27,559 nucleotides of DNA from a virus: the IMG/VR virus record IMGVR_UViG_3300017952_000076, positions 1 to 27,559 of that record. One strand, written 5' to 3'. Each line of letters begins with the position of its first letter. The stretch's first letter is position 1. Below are positions 1 through 7,221 of the stretch, piece after piece. The notes beneath the pieces are model-generated. The model ran no database searches, was not told the DNA's origin, and saw only the letters and a list, made by a program, of their open reading frames with translations. Made by a program: the position numbers and the translations under genes.

Positions 1-7
1 ATCGATA

Positions 8-691
8 TCAGGCATCTATCTTTGCCTCCGCAATTACTTCCTTGACCAATTCAACATCAGCAGGAAGATTCTTAAATCTTTTTACCCAGTATTGTGGGTT
101 TATGGTTGGACCTATAATTTCTAACTGTTCATCATTTAATTTTTTAAGCATTTCCTTACCAGTCTTACTGTTCAACAGTAACCAAGGACTGATCTTTCCA
201 TCTCTAATATCGTGTGTTGCTCTATTTAAATTAACGTAACTAAAATAATGATTCCATGATGCTTGTTTATCGTCTGCCCAATCCATCATTGTTTGTATTG
301 TTCTCTGTATTGCACCATCTGCTGGTTCAATTTTTAATAATTCTTCGATGTAGGTATCATACAGTTCATCGCGGCACCAGTGGTCTAACTTAACGCCACT
401 CTTGATCACAAAATCTATAAATTTTTCAGGATATATTGGATTCACATTGCTCATGAAACTGCCAAACTTTACGAATGCATTGTAGTAAGGACTCTTAGCA
501 AACTCATCAAACGTTTTCTTACCGTTGTGTGTTTGTGTTAGTTCATAAAATCTTTGATATGTTAACAATGCCATCTGAACGTGCTTATCATTCTTGCTAA
601 GATGCCTTCTTTTTTGCTCACAAACGTGAACAGTAAGAGTCTTTTCTCTTGCAAACTTTTTACCACAATATTTACATTCAAATTGATCCAT
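8..691 (-). CDS. Zinc-finger-like hypothetical phage protein
   Basis: A 227-aa protein of unknown function. Its N-terminus carries a compact C2H2-like motif: C6-x2-C9, then H22 and C24 (with H30 nearby), so a single Zn finger of C2HC or C2HH type is plausible. The remaining ~190 residues are mostly helical with many aromatic and charged residues and no catalytic motif that I recognise. Similar N-terminal fingers occur in hypothetical proteins of marine T4-like phages (from memory, not searched). It is the last visible gene of the minus-strand run that includes probable gp62 and starts 4 bases after the stop of the oxygenase gene upstream. ATG start at 691 with a weak AGGT seven bases before. 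A nucleic-acid or protein binding role is inference only. Confidence 0.7.
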   Translation of the reverse strand: MDQFECKYCGKKFAREKTLTVHVCEQKRRHLSKNDKHVQMALLTYQRFYELTQTHNGKKTFDEFAKSPYYNAFVKFGSFMSNVNPIYPEKFIDFVIKSGVKLDHWCRDELYDTYIEELLKIEPADGAIQRTIQTMMDWADDKQASWNHYFSYVNLNRATHDIRDGKISPWLLLNSKTGKEMLKKLNDEQLEIIGPTINPQYWVKRFKNLPADVELVKEVIAEAKIDA

Positions 692-695
692 GGCG

Positions 696-1343
696 CTACC
701 TAATATCCAACGTTCCTATCTGTTCATCATCATTATCTGTGTTAAAATTAAGTGTTCCCTTAATCCATATGTTAAATGCAACACAAATTCTTTCTCTATC
801 GGAGTTTGAAGGTTTCACTTCGTGATCCAAGTGGCTTGGAAAAAGAAAAATTTGATTTTCTTGTGGTGTAAATTCCCAGTATCCACTGTTGAATAAATTG
901 TTCTCCGTAAACTTAAATTGAAAAGTTGGTGGAAATAAATTTATGTGCGTTGACGATCTTGACAATACCAAATCACCCGAGTTTTCATCACACTTGATAT
1001 AGAAAATTCCTGATACTAATGAATTGTTATGATAGTGTCTTGGTGCCCAATCACCTCTATGATGCCTCATTACCCAACTATTAGTAATATGAAACTCAAT
1101 TTCCGGTGTAACGTGCAATGCATTTCTTACAAATCCGTTGACATGGCTCATCACTTCCTTTTTTACTTCTGCAAGTTCTGGTCTATCAAGCACATACTTG
1201 TCCTTGCTCATGTCTCCGTTATCTGCGTTCAGTCTATTGTATTCAACGTTGATAATTTTCTGTTTATTTTCGTCGGAAATGGAAAATTCACCGATGGAAA
1301 TTGGAGTGGGAAAAGCAGGAATTATGTCTGATTGCTTATTCAT
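696..1343 (-). CDS. 2OG-Fe(II) oxygenase (TIGR02466-like)
   Basis: A 215-aa protein of the putative 2-oxoglutarate/Fe(II) oxygenase family found in many marine T4-like phages (TIGR02466/PF13759 type). Visible signatures are the H103-Y-H105-N-N stretch followed by SGIFYIK (111-117), and the C-terminal LFPSHLDHEV block (167-176) with H174 as likely Fe ligand and R183/R185 as candidate 2OG-binding residues. Such enzymes hydroxylate a substrate using O2 and 2OG; the substrate here is unknown. The start is taken at the ATG at 1343, which forms an ATGA overlap with the stop of the preceding gp62-like gene; an in-frame ATG 33 bases further upstream would overlap that gene more. A second family member lies at 3228-3839. 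Confidence 0.75.
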   Translation of the reverse strand: MNKQSDIIPAFPTPISIGEFSISDENKQKIINVEYNRLNADNGDMSKDKYVLDRPELAEVKKEVMSHVNGFVRNALHVTPEIEFHITNSWVMRHHRGDWAPRHYHNNSLVSGIFYIKCDENSGDLVLSRSSTHINLFPPTFQFKFTENNLFNSGYWEFTPQENQIFLFPSHLDHEVKPSNSDRERICVAFNIWIKGTLNFNTDNDDEQIGTLDIR

Positions 1344-1807
1344 AGTTTTATACCCGCAATTTGCTTCTTGTCCCAACCAAGTTCTTCACAGTATTGCTTA
1401 ATTTCCTTATCTGTGGTAATGGAAGCCAGCGTTTTTATGTCAGATTTTTTCATATTAGGAAATAGGTCTTCTAAAAACTGTTCCTTTTTGTTTTTTTCTT
1501 TTAATAATTTGAGCCACTGATGAAAATAAATCTTTTTTGACTCGTGACCACAACTGCACGCCAGTTGCCAGAGCAATTTTGGATGCTTGTTTAACAATAA
1601 AAATAGATTCTTGTTAAATCTTTCATTTCCGAGAAGCACAAAGTGCTCGTTATCTTCTCTTGACCCTTTAACGTTGCTAATGTATCTGTTTAGCGTAAAG
1701 AAGACCACGCTTTTTCTCTGATCCTCTGTGAGTTCGTCCCACAGATGCTTTGCATTCATGTCCACTGCCGCAAGGACCTCGTTAAGTTTTAGTTTTTCCT
1801 GACTCAT
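1340..1807 (-). CDS. 62: Probable clamp-loader small subunit gp62
   Basis: A 155-aa protein resembling the gp62 clamp-loader subunit of marine T4-like phages. In T4, gp62 works with the gp44 ATPase to load the gp45 sliding clamp for the DNA polymerase. Seen here: an N-terminal KLNEVLAAVDM helix, an LTEDQRKSVVFFTLNRY segment, the HPKLLWQLAC block (about 75-84) that I associate with this family, and a C-terminal helical region ending GWDKKQIAG. It has no Walker motif, as expected for gp62, and is slightly shorter than T4 gp62 (187 aa). ATG at 1807 is preferred to an in-frame GTG at 1822. gp44 is not adjacent in this window, which lowers certainty. A promoter sits immediately upstream. Confidence 0.6.
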   Translation of the reverse strand: MSQEKLKLNEVLAAVDMNAKHLWDELTEDQRKSVVFFTLNRYISNVKGSREDNEHFVLLGNERFNKNLFLLLNKHPKLLWQLACSCGHESKKIYFHQWLKLLKEKNKKEQFLEDLFPNMKKSDIKTLASITTDKEIKQYCEELGWDKKQIAGIKL

Positions 1808-1813
1808 GATATT

Positions 1814-1842
1814 AGTATACACTCAAAGTTTGAAATTTTCAA
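1814..1842 (-). promoter_or_regulatory. sigma70-like promoter abutting gp62 start
   Basis: On the minus strand TTGAAA (1837-1842) is followed after 17 bases by TATACT (1814-1819); each hexamer matches five of six consensus positions. The TATACT ends six bases before the ATG at 1807, so the expected transcript start falls on or next to the start codon. The -35 lies in a 6-1-6 inverted repeat (TTGAAA-A-TTTCAA). Confidence 0.5.
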
Positions 1843-1850
1843 GGATTTTT

Positions 1851-2093
1851 TTAATCGTTCCACCAATTTTCTTCGTGTTCCTTATTCATTGTGTAAATTA
1901 ATTTCAACTTTTCCAAAATTTTTTGAATTGGCTGATTTCCGTCTTGTGCCATTTCCATTATTTCGGAAAGTTCGTGTTCGTTTAACCACCATGCTGGATA
2001 TTTTGGCTTCTCTATGCATATTCTCTTTCCAGTTTTCGTGTCTCTTTCGTAAACTGTTTTTCCTCCATCTGGCGATTCGTAAATTTTAGGCAT
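1851..2093 (-). CDS. Small conserved hypothetical protein
   Basis: An 80-aa protein beginning MPKIYESPDGGKTVYERD, with a central PAWWLNEHELSEIMEMA segment and a tryptophan-rich acidic end (ENWWND). I do not recognise a domain. The N-terminal pattern (a short beta-rich head giving YESPDGG...VYER) is familiar from small hypothetical proteins of T4-like cyanophages, but no function is known to me. It begins 3 bases after the stop of the upstream oxygenase gene, and 43 bases separate it from gp62, so it most likely shares an early transcript with the replication gene. Confidence 0.7.
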   Translation of the reverse strand: MPKIYESPDGGKTVYERDTKTGKRICIEKPKYPAWWLNEHELSEIMEMAQDGNQPIQKILEKLKLIYTMNKEHEENWWND

Positions 2094-2096
2094 AAT

Positions 2097-2651
2097 TTAA
2101 TCAAGTTCTGTTAACATATCAAAATTTATGATGCAACGCATGTTCTTCTTAGGCTGTTCAGCAGTGTGATAGTATCTTCCGTCGAATATAACTGCTCTAC
2201 CCTGCTTGGGAGTAATCTTTTTTACTATTTCGTAATCCTCAAGCCTAAGATTGTCTTGGGAATTATTATTTTCCATCTTCTTGTCAACAATAATTGTATC
2301 ACCATCCGAGTCCATGACGTAGTATAGTAAAACAGTGTGCTTGTATGGCAAATCAACATGTAACTTGTCCGTATTTCTTTCCCCTGCCAATGGAAACTGT
2401 AAAAAGGATCTTGCCTGTATAACTTCTCTGACTTCCATGTTCGTGTTATACACCATTGGGTTCAGAAAATCGTAAAAATTACTCTTTGTTTCGTTATCTG
2501 CTCTATAGATATGAAACATTGCAGGATTATTATTATCATCACGATAGGTTACATCGGATGCATAAAACCACTGGAAGTGTCTTCCTAAAAGAGTTGATTT
2601 AATTTCTTCCTGATATTGTTTTGGTATAAAATTATCAACTACTTGTATCAT
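2097..2651 (-). CDS. 2OG-Fe(II) oxygenase (prolyl-4-hydroxylase-like)
   Basis: A 184-aa protein with the complete double-stranded beta-helix oxygenase signature: H98-x-D100 (KLHVDLPYKH), distal H162 (RYYHTAEQP), and R172 ten residues later as the likely 2OG carboxylate ligand. The block GRAVIFDGRYYHTA is typical of prolyl-4-hydroxylase-like 2OG-Fe(II) proteins. The hydroxylated substrate cannot be told from sequence. The start is placed at the ATG at 2651 (MIQVVDNFIP); an in-frame start at 2711 would overlap the upstream small gene by 77 bases rather than 17. It belongs to a different oxygenase subfamily from the two TIGR02466-like proteins in the window, so three oxygenases lie within 4 kb. 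Confidence 0.8.
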   Translation of the reverse strand: MIQVVDNFIPKQYQEEIKSTLLGRHFQWFYASDVTYRDDNNNPAMFHIYRADNETKSNFYDFLNPMVYNTNMEVREVIQARSFLQFPLAGERNTDKLHVDLPYKHTVLLYYVMDSDGDTIIVDKKMENNNSQDNLRLEDYEIVKKITPKQGRAVIFDGRYYHTAEQPKKNMRCIINFDMLTELD

Positions 2652-2832
2652 GTTTAACGTATGAACTTCTATCTTGCGATACCAAATAACATTCTGCTTG
2701 TATTTGTGCAATTAGATTATCAATCTCTATAGTTGAACCTTTTTTTGGACCGTATTTTAGTTCTCTTAAACGATCAGCATCTTTTTTGATTCCGTCGATT
2801 TTATCACACAGTTGACTAATCTTATGAAGCAT
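2635..2832 (-). CDS. Small helical hypothetical protein
   Basis: A 65-aa protein, charged and predicted helical (MLHKISQLCDKIDGIKKDADRLRELKYG), with heptad-like spacing of hydrophobics suggesting a short coiled coil. No family recognised. Support for it being real: ATG start preceded by AAAGGAAAAAAAC, which contains an AAGGA ribosome-binding site, direct placement after a consensus sigma70-like promoter, and a short 17-base overlap with the following oxygenase gene. It would be the first gene of the transcript leading through the oxygenase to gp62. Confidence 0.6.
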   Translation of the reverse strand: MLHKISQLCDKIDGIKKDADRLRELKYGPKKGSTIEIDNLIAQIQAECYLVSQDRSSYVKHDTSS

Positions 2833-2859
2833 GTTTTTTTCCTTTACTAGTTTTATACA

Positions 2860-2888
2860 ATTATAGTATAAATTTTATGATTTGTCAA
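2860..2888 (-). promoter_or_regulatory. Perfect sigma70 consensus promoter
   Basis: Minus strand reads TTGACA (2883-2888), a 17-base spacer, and TATAAT (2860-2865): a full match to the housekeeping consensus at optimal spacing. The -35 lies inside the last codons of the HAD gene. Expected start about 2853, giving a ~21-base leader before the ATG at 2832. It fits an early phage promoter read by unmodified host RNA polymerase. Confidence 0.8.
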
Positions 2889-3228
2889 ACCCTTTATCGC
2901 GCTCAATATTCCAACTGATTGCTGTTTTTAATCCTTTTGGTTTGATATCATTTACAATTATTCTTTCACCTGTTGGCAAATCAAATATTATCCTATCGTA
3001 TCTTAAATCGTTTATTCTTAAAAAATCTTCTGTTACTCTCGCTTCTATGCTCGGTCGACTTGTTGTTATTATGATGAAATCGTCTTTTGGAATTTCATTC
3101 CAAAATTCTTTTGCTCCTGGTAATAAAACATCATCACCTGTTAGATAACCGTTATGTTTAACTACTGTTCCATCGAGATCTATGAACCACGTATGTCTTA
3201 GATTTTTTGATAATTCAAACGGAAACAT
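2875..3228 (-). CDS. HAD-superfamily phosphatase
   Basis: A 117-aa protein with HAD hydrolase motifs: motif I WFIDLDGTVV with nucleophile D17 and acid/base D19, motif II IIITTSRP (T56), and a late acidic ND pair (N93-D94) in IIVNDIKPKG as a candidate motif IV. It lacks a cap domain and is short, comparable to small capsule-biosynthesis phosphatases (EcbF/BcbF type). It probably removes phosphate from a sugar phosphate. The ATG at 3228 shares one base with the upstream stop (TAATG). It follows a TIGR02466-like oxygenase and a nucleotidyltransferase-kinase fusion, so a shared sugar-activation pathway is likely but inferred. Confidence 0.75.
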   Translation of the reverse strand: MFPFELSKNLRHTWFIDLDGTVVKHNGYLTGDDVLLPGAKEFWNEIPKDDFIIITTSRPSIEARVTEDFLRINDLRYDRIIFDLPTGERIIVNDIKPKGLKTAISWNIERDKGFDKS

Positions 3229-3839
3229 TATATTTGTGCCCAAGTTTTTTGTTTTACACTTCCAATTTCACCCTTGACAAATGTATTAAATGACAGGCTG
3301 ACTCTTAGTTTTTCACTTTCATTTGGAGCAACACCGTGTATTAGTTTTGATGGAAATAAAAATAATTTGTTTTTAATCATATCCAAATTCCACTGGCTTG
3401 AATTCCAAATATTCCATTCATCGTGTATTAAGTTTAGATCCAGTAACTTATCCTGCCTGTGAAATTCAATCGGAGCATCCTCGCCTTCAATATAAAATAC
3501 TCCGCTTATTATGCTGTTCGGGTGCGAGTGAACATGATGTGAAGTATTTGTTTTATTATAATTGATCCATGATTGTGTAATGTATATTTCGTTTTTGTCA
3601 TTGACCTTCATTACATCTTTTACATAATACCCTAGATATCTTTCTATGAATGCTCTTAGATTCTTAAACTCAGGGTTATCCAATACTCTACTATCAGCGG
3701 TAATTAAATTTTCTCCACCACCTGTATTTTCTTCCTTTGGCATATTCATGATATGATCATAAAGACTCTTTTCCATTGGATATGTCTCTGTTGAGATCAT
3801 TACCGGTGATGAAAACAAAGGTAAAATTTCTTGTTGCAT
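3228..3839 (-). CDS. 2OG-Fe(II) oxygenase (TIGR02466-like)
   Basis: A 203-aa paralogue of the protein at 696-1343. It shows HHVHSHPNSIISGVFYIEG (101-119; H104/H106 candidate ligands) and LFPSKLIHGVAPN (161-173; H168), followed by LRVSLSFNTFVKG with R179. The N-terminus (ILPLFSSPVMI) also matches the family, whose members usually open with a short 'PLFxxPV' strand. The start at 3839 is preferred because it lies 2 bases after the upstream stop; an in-frame ATG at 3872 would run 31 bases into that gene. Located between the HAD phosphatase and the nucleotidyltransferase-kinase fusion. Substrate unknown. Confidence 0.8.
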   Translation of the reverse strand: MQQEILPLFSSPVMISTETYPMEKSLYDHIMNMPKEENTGGGENLITADSRVLDNPEFKNLRAFIERYLGYYVKDVMKVNDKNEIYITQSWINYNKTNTSHHVHSHPNSIISGVFYIEGEDAPIEFHRQDKLLDLNLIHDEWNIWNSSQWNLDMIKNKLFLFPSKLIHGVAPNESEKLRVSLSFNTFVKGEIGSVKQKTWAQI

Positions 3840-3841
3840 TA

Positions 3842-5353
3842 TTAAATATCCTCCAGCCCTTTTTGTAACCAATATAATCCTAAGTAAAAACTACCTATAA
3901 CACTATCAATGTCATCTTTTGCATAACCACTTAGAGCAAGCCAGATTAACCCGTGTAGTATTTCTATTTTATAAAAATCCTTACCGAAATATTCTTGGAA
4001 TATTTCTTTACCCGTGTCATAGAATAATGGTTGTTCCATTAACACTTCTACAGTTTCATTGTCTATATGTAGTTTAAATTTTCTTCTATTAAAACTATCA
4101 TATCCTCCGACTGCACTGTAATAAACTTTTGCAAAATCATACATAGGGTCTCCCCATATGCTTCCTTGTTTTGCAAAATATCCTCTAGGATCGATAAACC
4201 AAGTTCTTAAATTTTTATCAATTAAACTATTACTAAATGTAGGATCACCGTGAATTGGTGAAAACATCTTAGGTAAAAGTTCTTTATATATATCATTCCA
4301 AATATTATCTTGGAAAACATTTTTACATTTTTTTCCATTAATTGTTACAGATTTTTGTTCAAAGTTGGGAATAATACTAGAAACGCTTTCTACCCTACTT
4401 ATTGTTTTACTAATATAAGTGTCCTTTACATCTTGATGATCTGCAGGTCTGCTTCCTAGATCATGCAGTGAAATTAAAGCATCTAAATAATCTGCTAAAA
4501 CTGCTCTCTTTTCTCTGTTGCTCAAATCGCTCATTTGGTAGGCTTGCTCGCCTTTCACACGTTGCATTACCAACGGATCAGTTGAATGTATTTTAGGTAT
4601 CCTTCTAAATCCTAAATCGCTTACGCTATTATACCAAGATATTTCATTGTTTATTAAATGACTATATTCAGGATCTATGGCACGCTTTTCTACAGTATCT
4701 TCTAGTATTTTAACTTCGTTAAAGAATCTACTAAATCCTGCTCTGTCATTTTGTAATTCTATAGTTGAAAAGTCACCCAGTTCTTCTAAATCATTTGCTT
4801 CTATAGTTACAAAATGTTTTATAGTATTACTAAACCATTTTACAAACTCTCCACTAGAAGGAGGTGTAGGAAAATCTTTTGCTTGACGAACATAAAATAT
4901 TCCAGGAATTCCATTTGGACCTGGTGTTTCTTTTAGTGTTTCATTATATGTCCATCTACATGTAAAGGCATTAGTTATTACTACTACCGGGAGGTCTGTC
5001 TCTGGCATTTCAGGAAGACTGCCAATAATAAGATCACTCCATGTAATCATTAAAGGTTCTTCTTTGGAAACGCTTTCAAGTGCGATATCAATACCAGACG
5101 CAGTGCCTTTTTCGTTAGATTCAATTAGTGTATATTTTACTTTAGGTTGGTTGACCTGTAAATATTTTTCAAGTTTGTCATAAGCATAATCACCGATAAT
5201 AACAAAGTTTGCTTCTGGAAATCTATCAAATAAATGATATAATAAAGGCTTACCTCTCACACTAACCAAGCACTTTGGTTTATTCCAAGTGTGGTGTCGT
5301 AATCGGCTTCCTCTTCCGCCTGCTTGAACTATGATATTCATTTTTACACTCAT
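3842..5353 (-). CDS. Sugar nucleotidyltransferase - APH-like kinase fusion
   Basis: A 503-aa two-domain protein. Residues 1-~215 are an NTP-transferase domain: AGGRGSRL (11-18), KPKCL (25-29) and an acidic TWSD (104-107), the layout of GlmU/LicC/MurU-type enzymes that couple NTP to a sugar- or choline-phosphate. Residues ~235-503 look like an aminoglycoside-phosphotransferase/choline-kinase fold: HGD (368-370) with N375 as catalytic loop and IDPRG (387-391) supplying the metal-binding Asp. The architecture would phosphorylate a substrate and then activate it as a nucleotide derivative, as LicA+LicC or AmgK+MurU do with separate proteins. The IDPRG form is one I associate with capsule loci. 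Its start shares one base with the upstream stop (TAATG); an in-frame ATG at 5341 is an alternative. Confidence 0.8.
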   Translation of the reverse strand: MSVKMNIIVQAGGRGSRLRHHTWNKPKCLVSVRGKPLLYHLFDRFPEANFVIIGDYAYDKLEKYLQVNQPKVKYTLIESNEKGTASGIDIALESVSKEEPLMITWSDLIIGSLPEMPETDLPVVVITNAFTCRWTYNETLKETPGPNGIPGIFYVRQAKDFPTPPSSGEFVKWFSNTIKHFVTIEANDLEELGDFSTIELQNDRAGFSRFFNEVKILEDTVEKRAIDPEYSHLINNEISWYNSVSDLGFRRIPKIHSTDPLVMQRVKGEQAYQMSDLSNREKRAVLADYLDALISLHDLGSRPADHQDVKDTYISKTISRVESVSSIIPNFEQKSVTINGKKCKNVFQDNIWNDIYKELLPKMFSPIHGDPTFSNSLIDKNLRTWFIDPRGYFAKQGSIWGDPMYDFAKVYYSAVGGYDSFNRRKFKLHIDNETVEVLMEQPLFYDTGKEIFQEYFGKDFYKIEILHGLIWLALSGYAKDDIDSVIGSFYLGLYWLQKGLEDI

Positions 5354-6075
5354 TATAAAACAACAACATCCGATTGTAAATCTTTATCCCATAATTTATT
5401 ATCGTGCCATACATATATACCGTGAGGCATCTCAGGGTAGTTATTTTCTTGATGTTGAAATGCTGTTCTTGAAAAAATAAAATTTTTCAAATTAAATATT
5501 TTTTTCTCTCGTAAAAGATTGAATACAGTATCGATATTTTGTGCAAACCCAGTCTGTCTTATTTCTTCGTTTGTAATATCTTTAATTTTTTTCCAATCTA
5601 GAGTAGACTTCAACAAGCATATTCCAAATGTCCAACAGTTATTTTGATTTCTATAAAAATCTAAACTAAAGCCATCAAGATTATTACTTAAAAAATATTC
5701 TTCAGCAGCCTTTAATTTGTTTCTTATAATTTCATAATTCCTAGTTAAGAACAATGTATCGTCTGCATCTATAATCCAAAAACCTTTTTGCTTTTTTGAT
5801 ATATGGTTAAACCCTGTCATATTCGCAGAAGCCATATTACGCTTTGCACCTTTTAAATTCATACAGTATTCTTTACCTATTGAATAGTCGCTGTTTATTA
5901 CTTTTACATTATAATCTAACAACGACGATTTTAAATAATCAGGTGTCGATTCTTCACTAGGATCATATCTATCACATAAGATAAAAGTTTCATAGTTCTT
6001 AAAAACTTCTAACCAGTATCTTAAACAGTTGACTGCGGCTGGATCAGTTCTATGAAATTTTAAAAAAACTTTCAA
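5353..6075 (-). CDS. Putative GT-A-like glycosyltransferase
   Basis: A 240-aa protein with an N-terminal strand MKVFLKFHRTD, a short ILCDRYD, and the central FWIIDADDTLF, a DxDD-type metal site as in GT-A glycosyltransferases. No close family recognised; the donor sugar is unknown. The start codon is TTG at 6075, supported by AGGAG six bases upstream, which itself lies over the end of the acyltransferase gene. Neighbours are an acyltransferase and a nucleotidyltransferase-kinase fusion. The D-A-D-D stretch also resembles a HAD motif (DxDxT), but the surrounding order of elements fits a glycosyltransferase better. Confidence 0.55.
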   Translation of the reverse strand: MKVFLKFHRTDPAAVNCLRYWLEVFKNYETFILCDRYDPSEESTPDYLKSSLLDYNVKVINSDYSIGKEYCMNLKGAKRNMASANMTGFNHISKKQKGFWIIDADDTLFLTRNYEIIRNKLKAAEEYFLSNNLDGFSLDFYRNQNNCWTFGICLLKSTLDWKKIKDITNEEIRQTGFAQNIDTVFNLLREKKIFNLKNFIFSRTAFQHQENNYPEMPHGIYVWHDNKLWDKDLQSDVVVL

Positions 6076-6084
6076 GTTATTCTC

Positions 6085-6582
6085 CTAATCTATTTCTTTA
6101 AATTCAATACGCTTTTTAAATTTTGCAGGAACTCCTGCATATAAACATCCTTGTTCGTATTTGCCAGGAAGAACAATTGAACCTGCAGCAATAACAGCAT
6201 AATCTCCTATTTCGCAAGGTCCTAAAATAGTAGCATTGCTTGCAATCCAAACTCCATACCCTATGTGTATATCATTACCCTTAGTGGGTGCTTTTTTCCT
6301 TAATCCATCTTTTAGACTAATATCATGAGTTCCTGTAAGAACGGAAACATTATTTCCAAAAAATGTTCCTGACTTGATGTATACGTTTCCTGAAATCAGA
6401 TTAAAAAATGTGTTTACTAATTTTACTTTTTTTGAAACATGAACTCTTGCTTCGTCTCCATAATAAAAAGGAGTAGATTTTTGGTAACGAGAAATAGCAG
6501 GTGCTAGTCGAGCCGCTAAAAGATTTTCTTCTTCAAGCGTAAGATTATCAAAAAAATCATTTATTTTTTGAGTATTACTCAT
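6085..6582 (-). CDS. Left-handed beta-helix O-acyltransferase
   Basis: A 165-aa hexapeptide-repeat acyltransferase of the maltose/galactoside acetyltransferase (LacA/WbbJ) type. Imperfect hexapeptide turns run from about 52-84 and 107-140 (IGYGVWIASNATILGPCEIG), H86 in LTGTHD is the likely catalytic base, and YAGVPAK near the C-terminus is the characteristic closing motif. It would transfer an acetyl or related acyl group from acyl-CoA to a sugar hydroxyl or amine. The ATG overlaps the upstream methyltransferase stop (ATGA). Slightly shorter than classical LacA (~200 aa). Confidence 0.88.
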   Translation of the reverse strand: MSNTQKINDFFDNLTLEEENLLAARLAPAISRYQKSTPFYYGDEARVHVSKKVKLVNTFFNLISGNVYIKSGTFFGNNVSVLTGTHDISLKDGLRKKAPTKGNDIHIGYGVWIASNATILGPCEIGDYAVIAAGSIVLPGKYEQGCLYAGVPAKFKKRIEFKEID

Positions 6583-7220
6583 CTAATAGGTTTCCACTCT
6601 TTAGGATCACATCCTCTAAAAGGAATAAATCCAGCGGCGTCAAAATTAAAATTTTCCTTATCATTAACAATACAAGCCTGTCTTGCTCCATCTTCGGTTG
6701 ATTCTAAGTCGTATATGTTATACTGATCTTTTATTTCCCAAAGGTATTGATTAACACCTTGTAGATCTGCATCATCGAAAACAATAACACTACAATCTTT
6801 AAGTTGTTCGTGGTCCCATTTAACCGTTTCGTAACTATGGCCGCCATCAATATATGCCCATTCTGCTATACTTGGTTTTAAACTGTCTGTAGTATATCCT
6901 TCAACTAATTCATATGTAACGTGAGGATTGCGTTTACACAATTTGCTAAGTGCTTTATTACATTTTATAATATTTCCTGCACCTTTACCATTATCTTCCT
7001 TTATATGGAAACTGCTAGTTTCAGCATCAAAAATATCATAACCTATGATATGAAGTTTTTTGCATTTATCTTTTAAAAAATTTCCTATAGTTCCGATACT
7101 TCTTCCTCTGTGAGCACCTACTTCGATATAAGTTGCGCTTTCATTGGTTACGTTTAAAGCAACCATTGCCCTAATCGTTCTTTCTAAGTGTCTTACATTG
7201 TGTGATAGTTCGATTTTCAT
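6579..7220 (-). CDS. Class I SAM methyltransferase (Methyltransf_24-like)
   Basis: A 213-aa protein with a Rossmann SAM-binding motif YIEVGAHRGRS (31-41), an IIGYDIFD acidic strand (58-64) and WAYIDGGHSYETV (121-133), the D-x-x-H-x-Y signature of the Methyltransf_24 group. The target is unknown; in sugar loci these enzymes O-methylate sugars. The C-terminus (GCDPKEW) shows no extra domain. It begins 2 bases after the FkbM gene stop would on the coding strand, and overlaps the acyltransferase start by 4 bases, so the three are probably co-translated. Confidence 0.75.
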   Translation of the reverse strand: MKIELSHNVRHLERTIRAMVALNVTNESATYIEVGAHRGRSIGTIGNFLKDKCKKLHIIGYDIFDAETSSFHIKEDNGKGAGNIIKCNKALSKLCKRNPHVTYELVEGYTTDSLKPSIAEWAYIDGGHSYETVKWDHEQLKDCSVIVFDDADLQGVNQYLWEIKDQYNIYDLESTEDGARQACIVNDKENFNFDAAGFIPFRGCDPKEWKPIR

Positions 7221-7221
7221 A

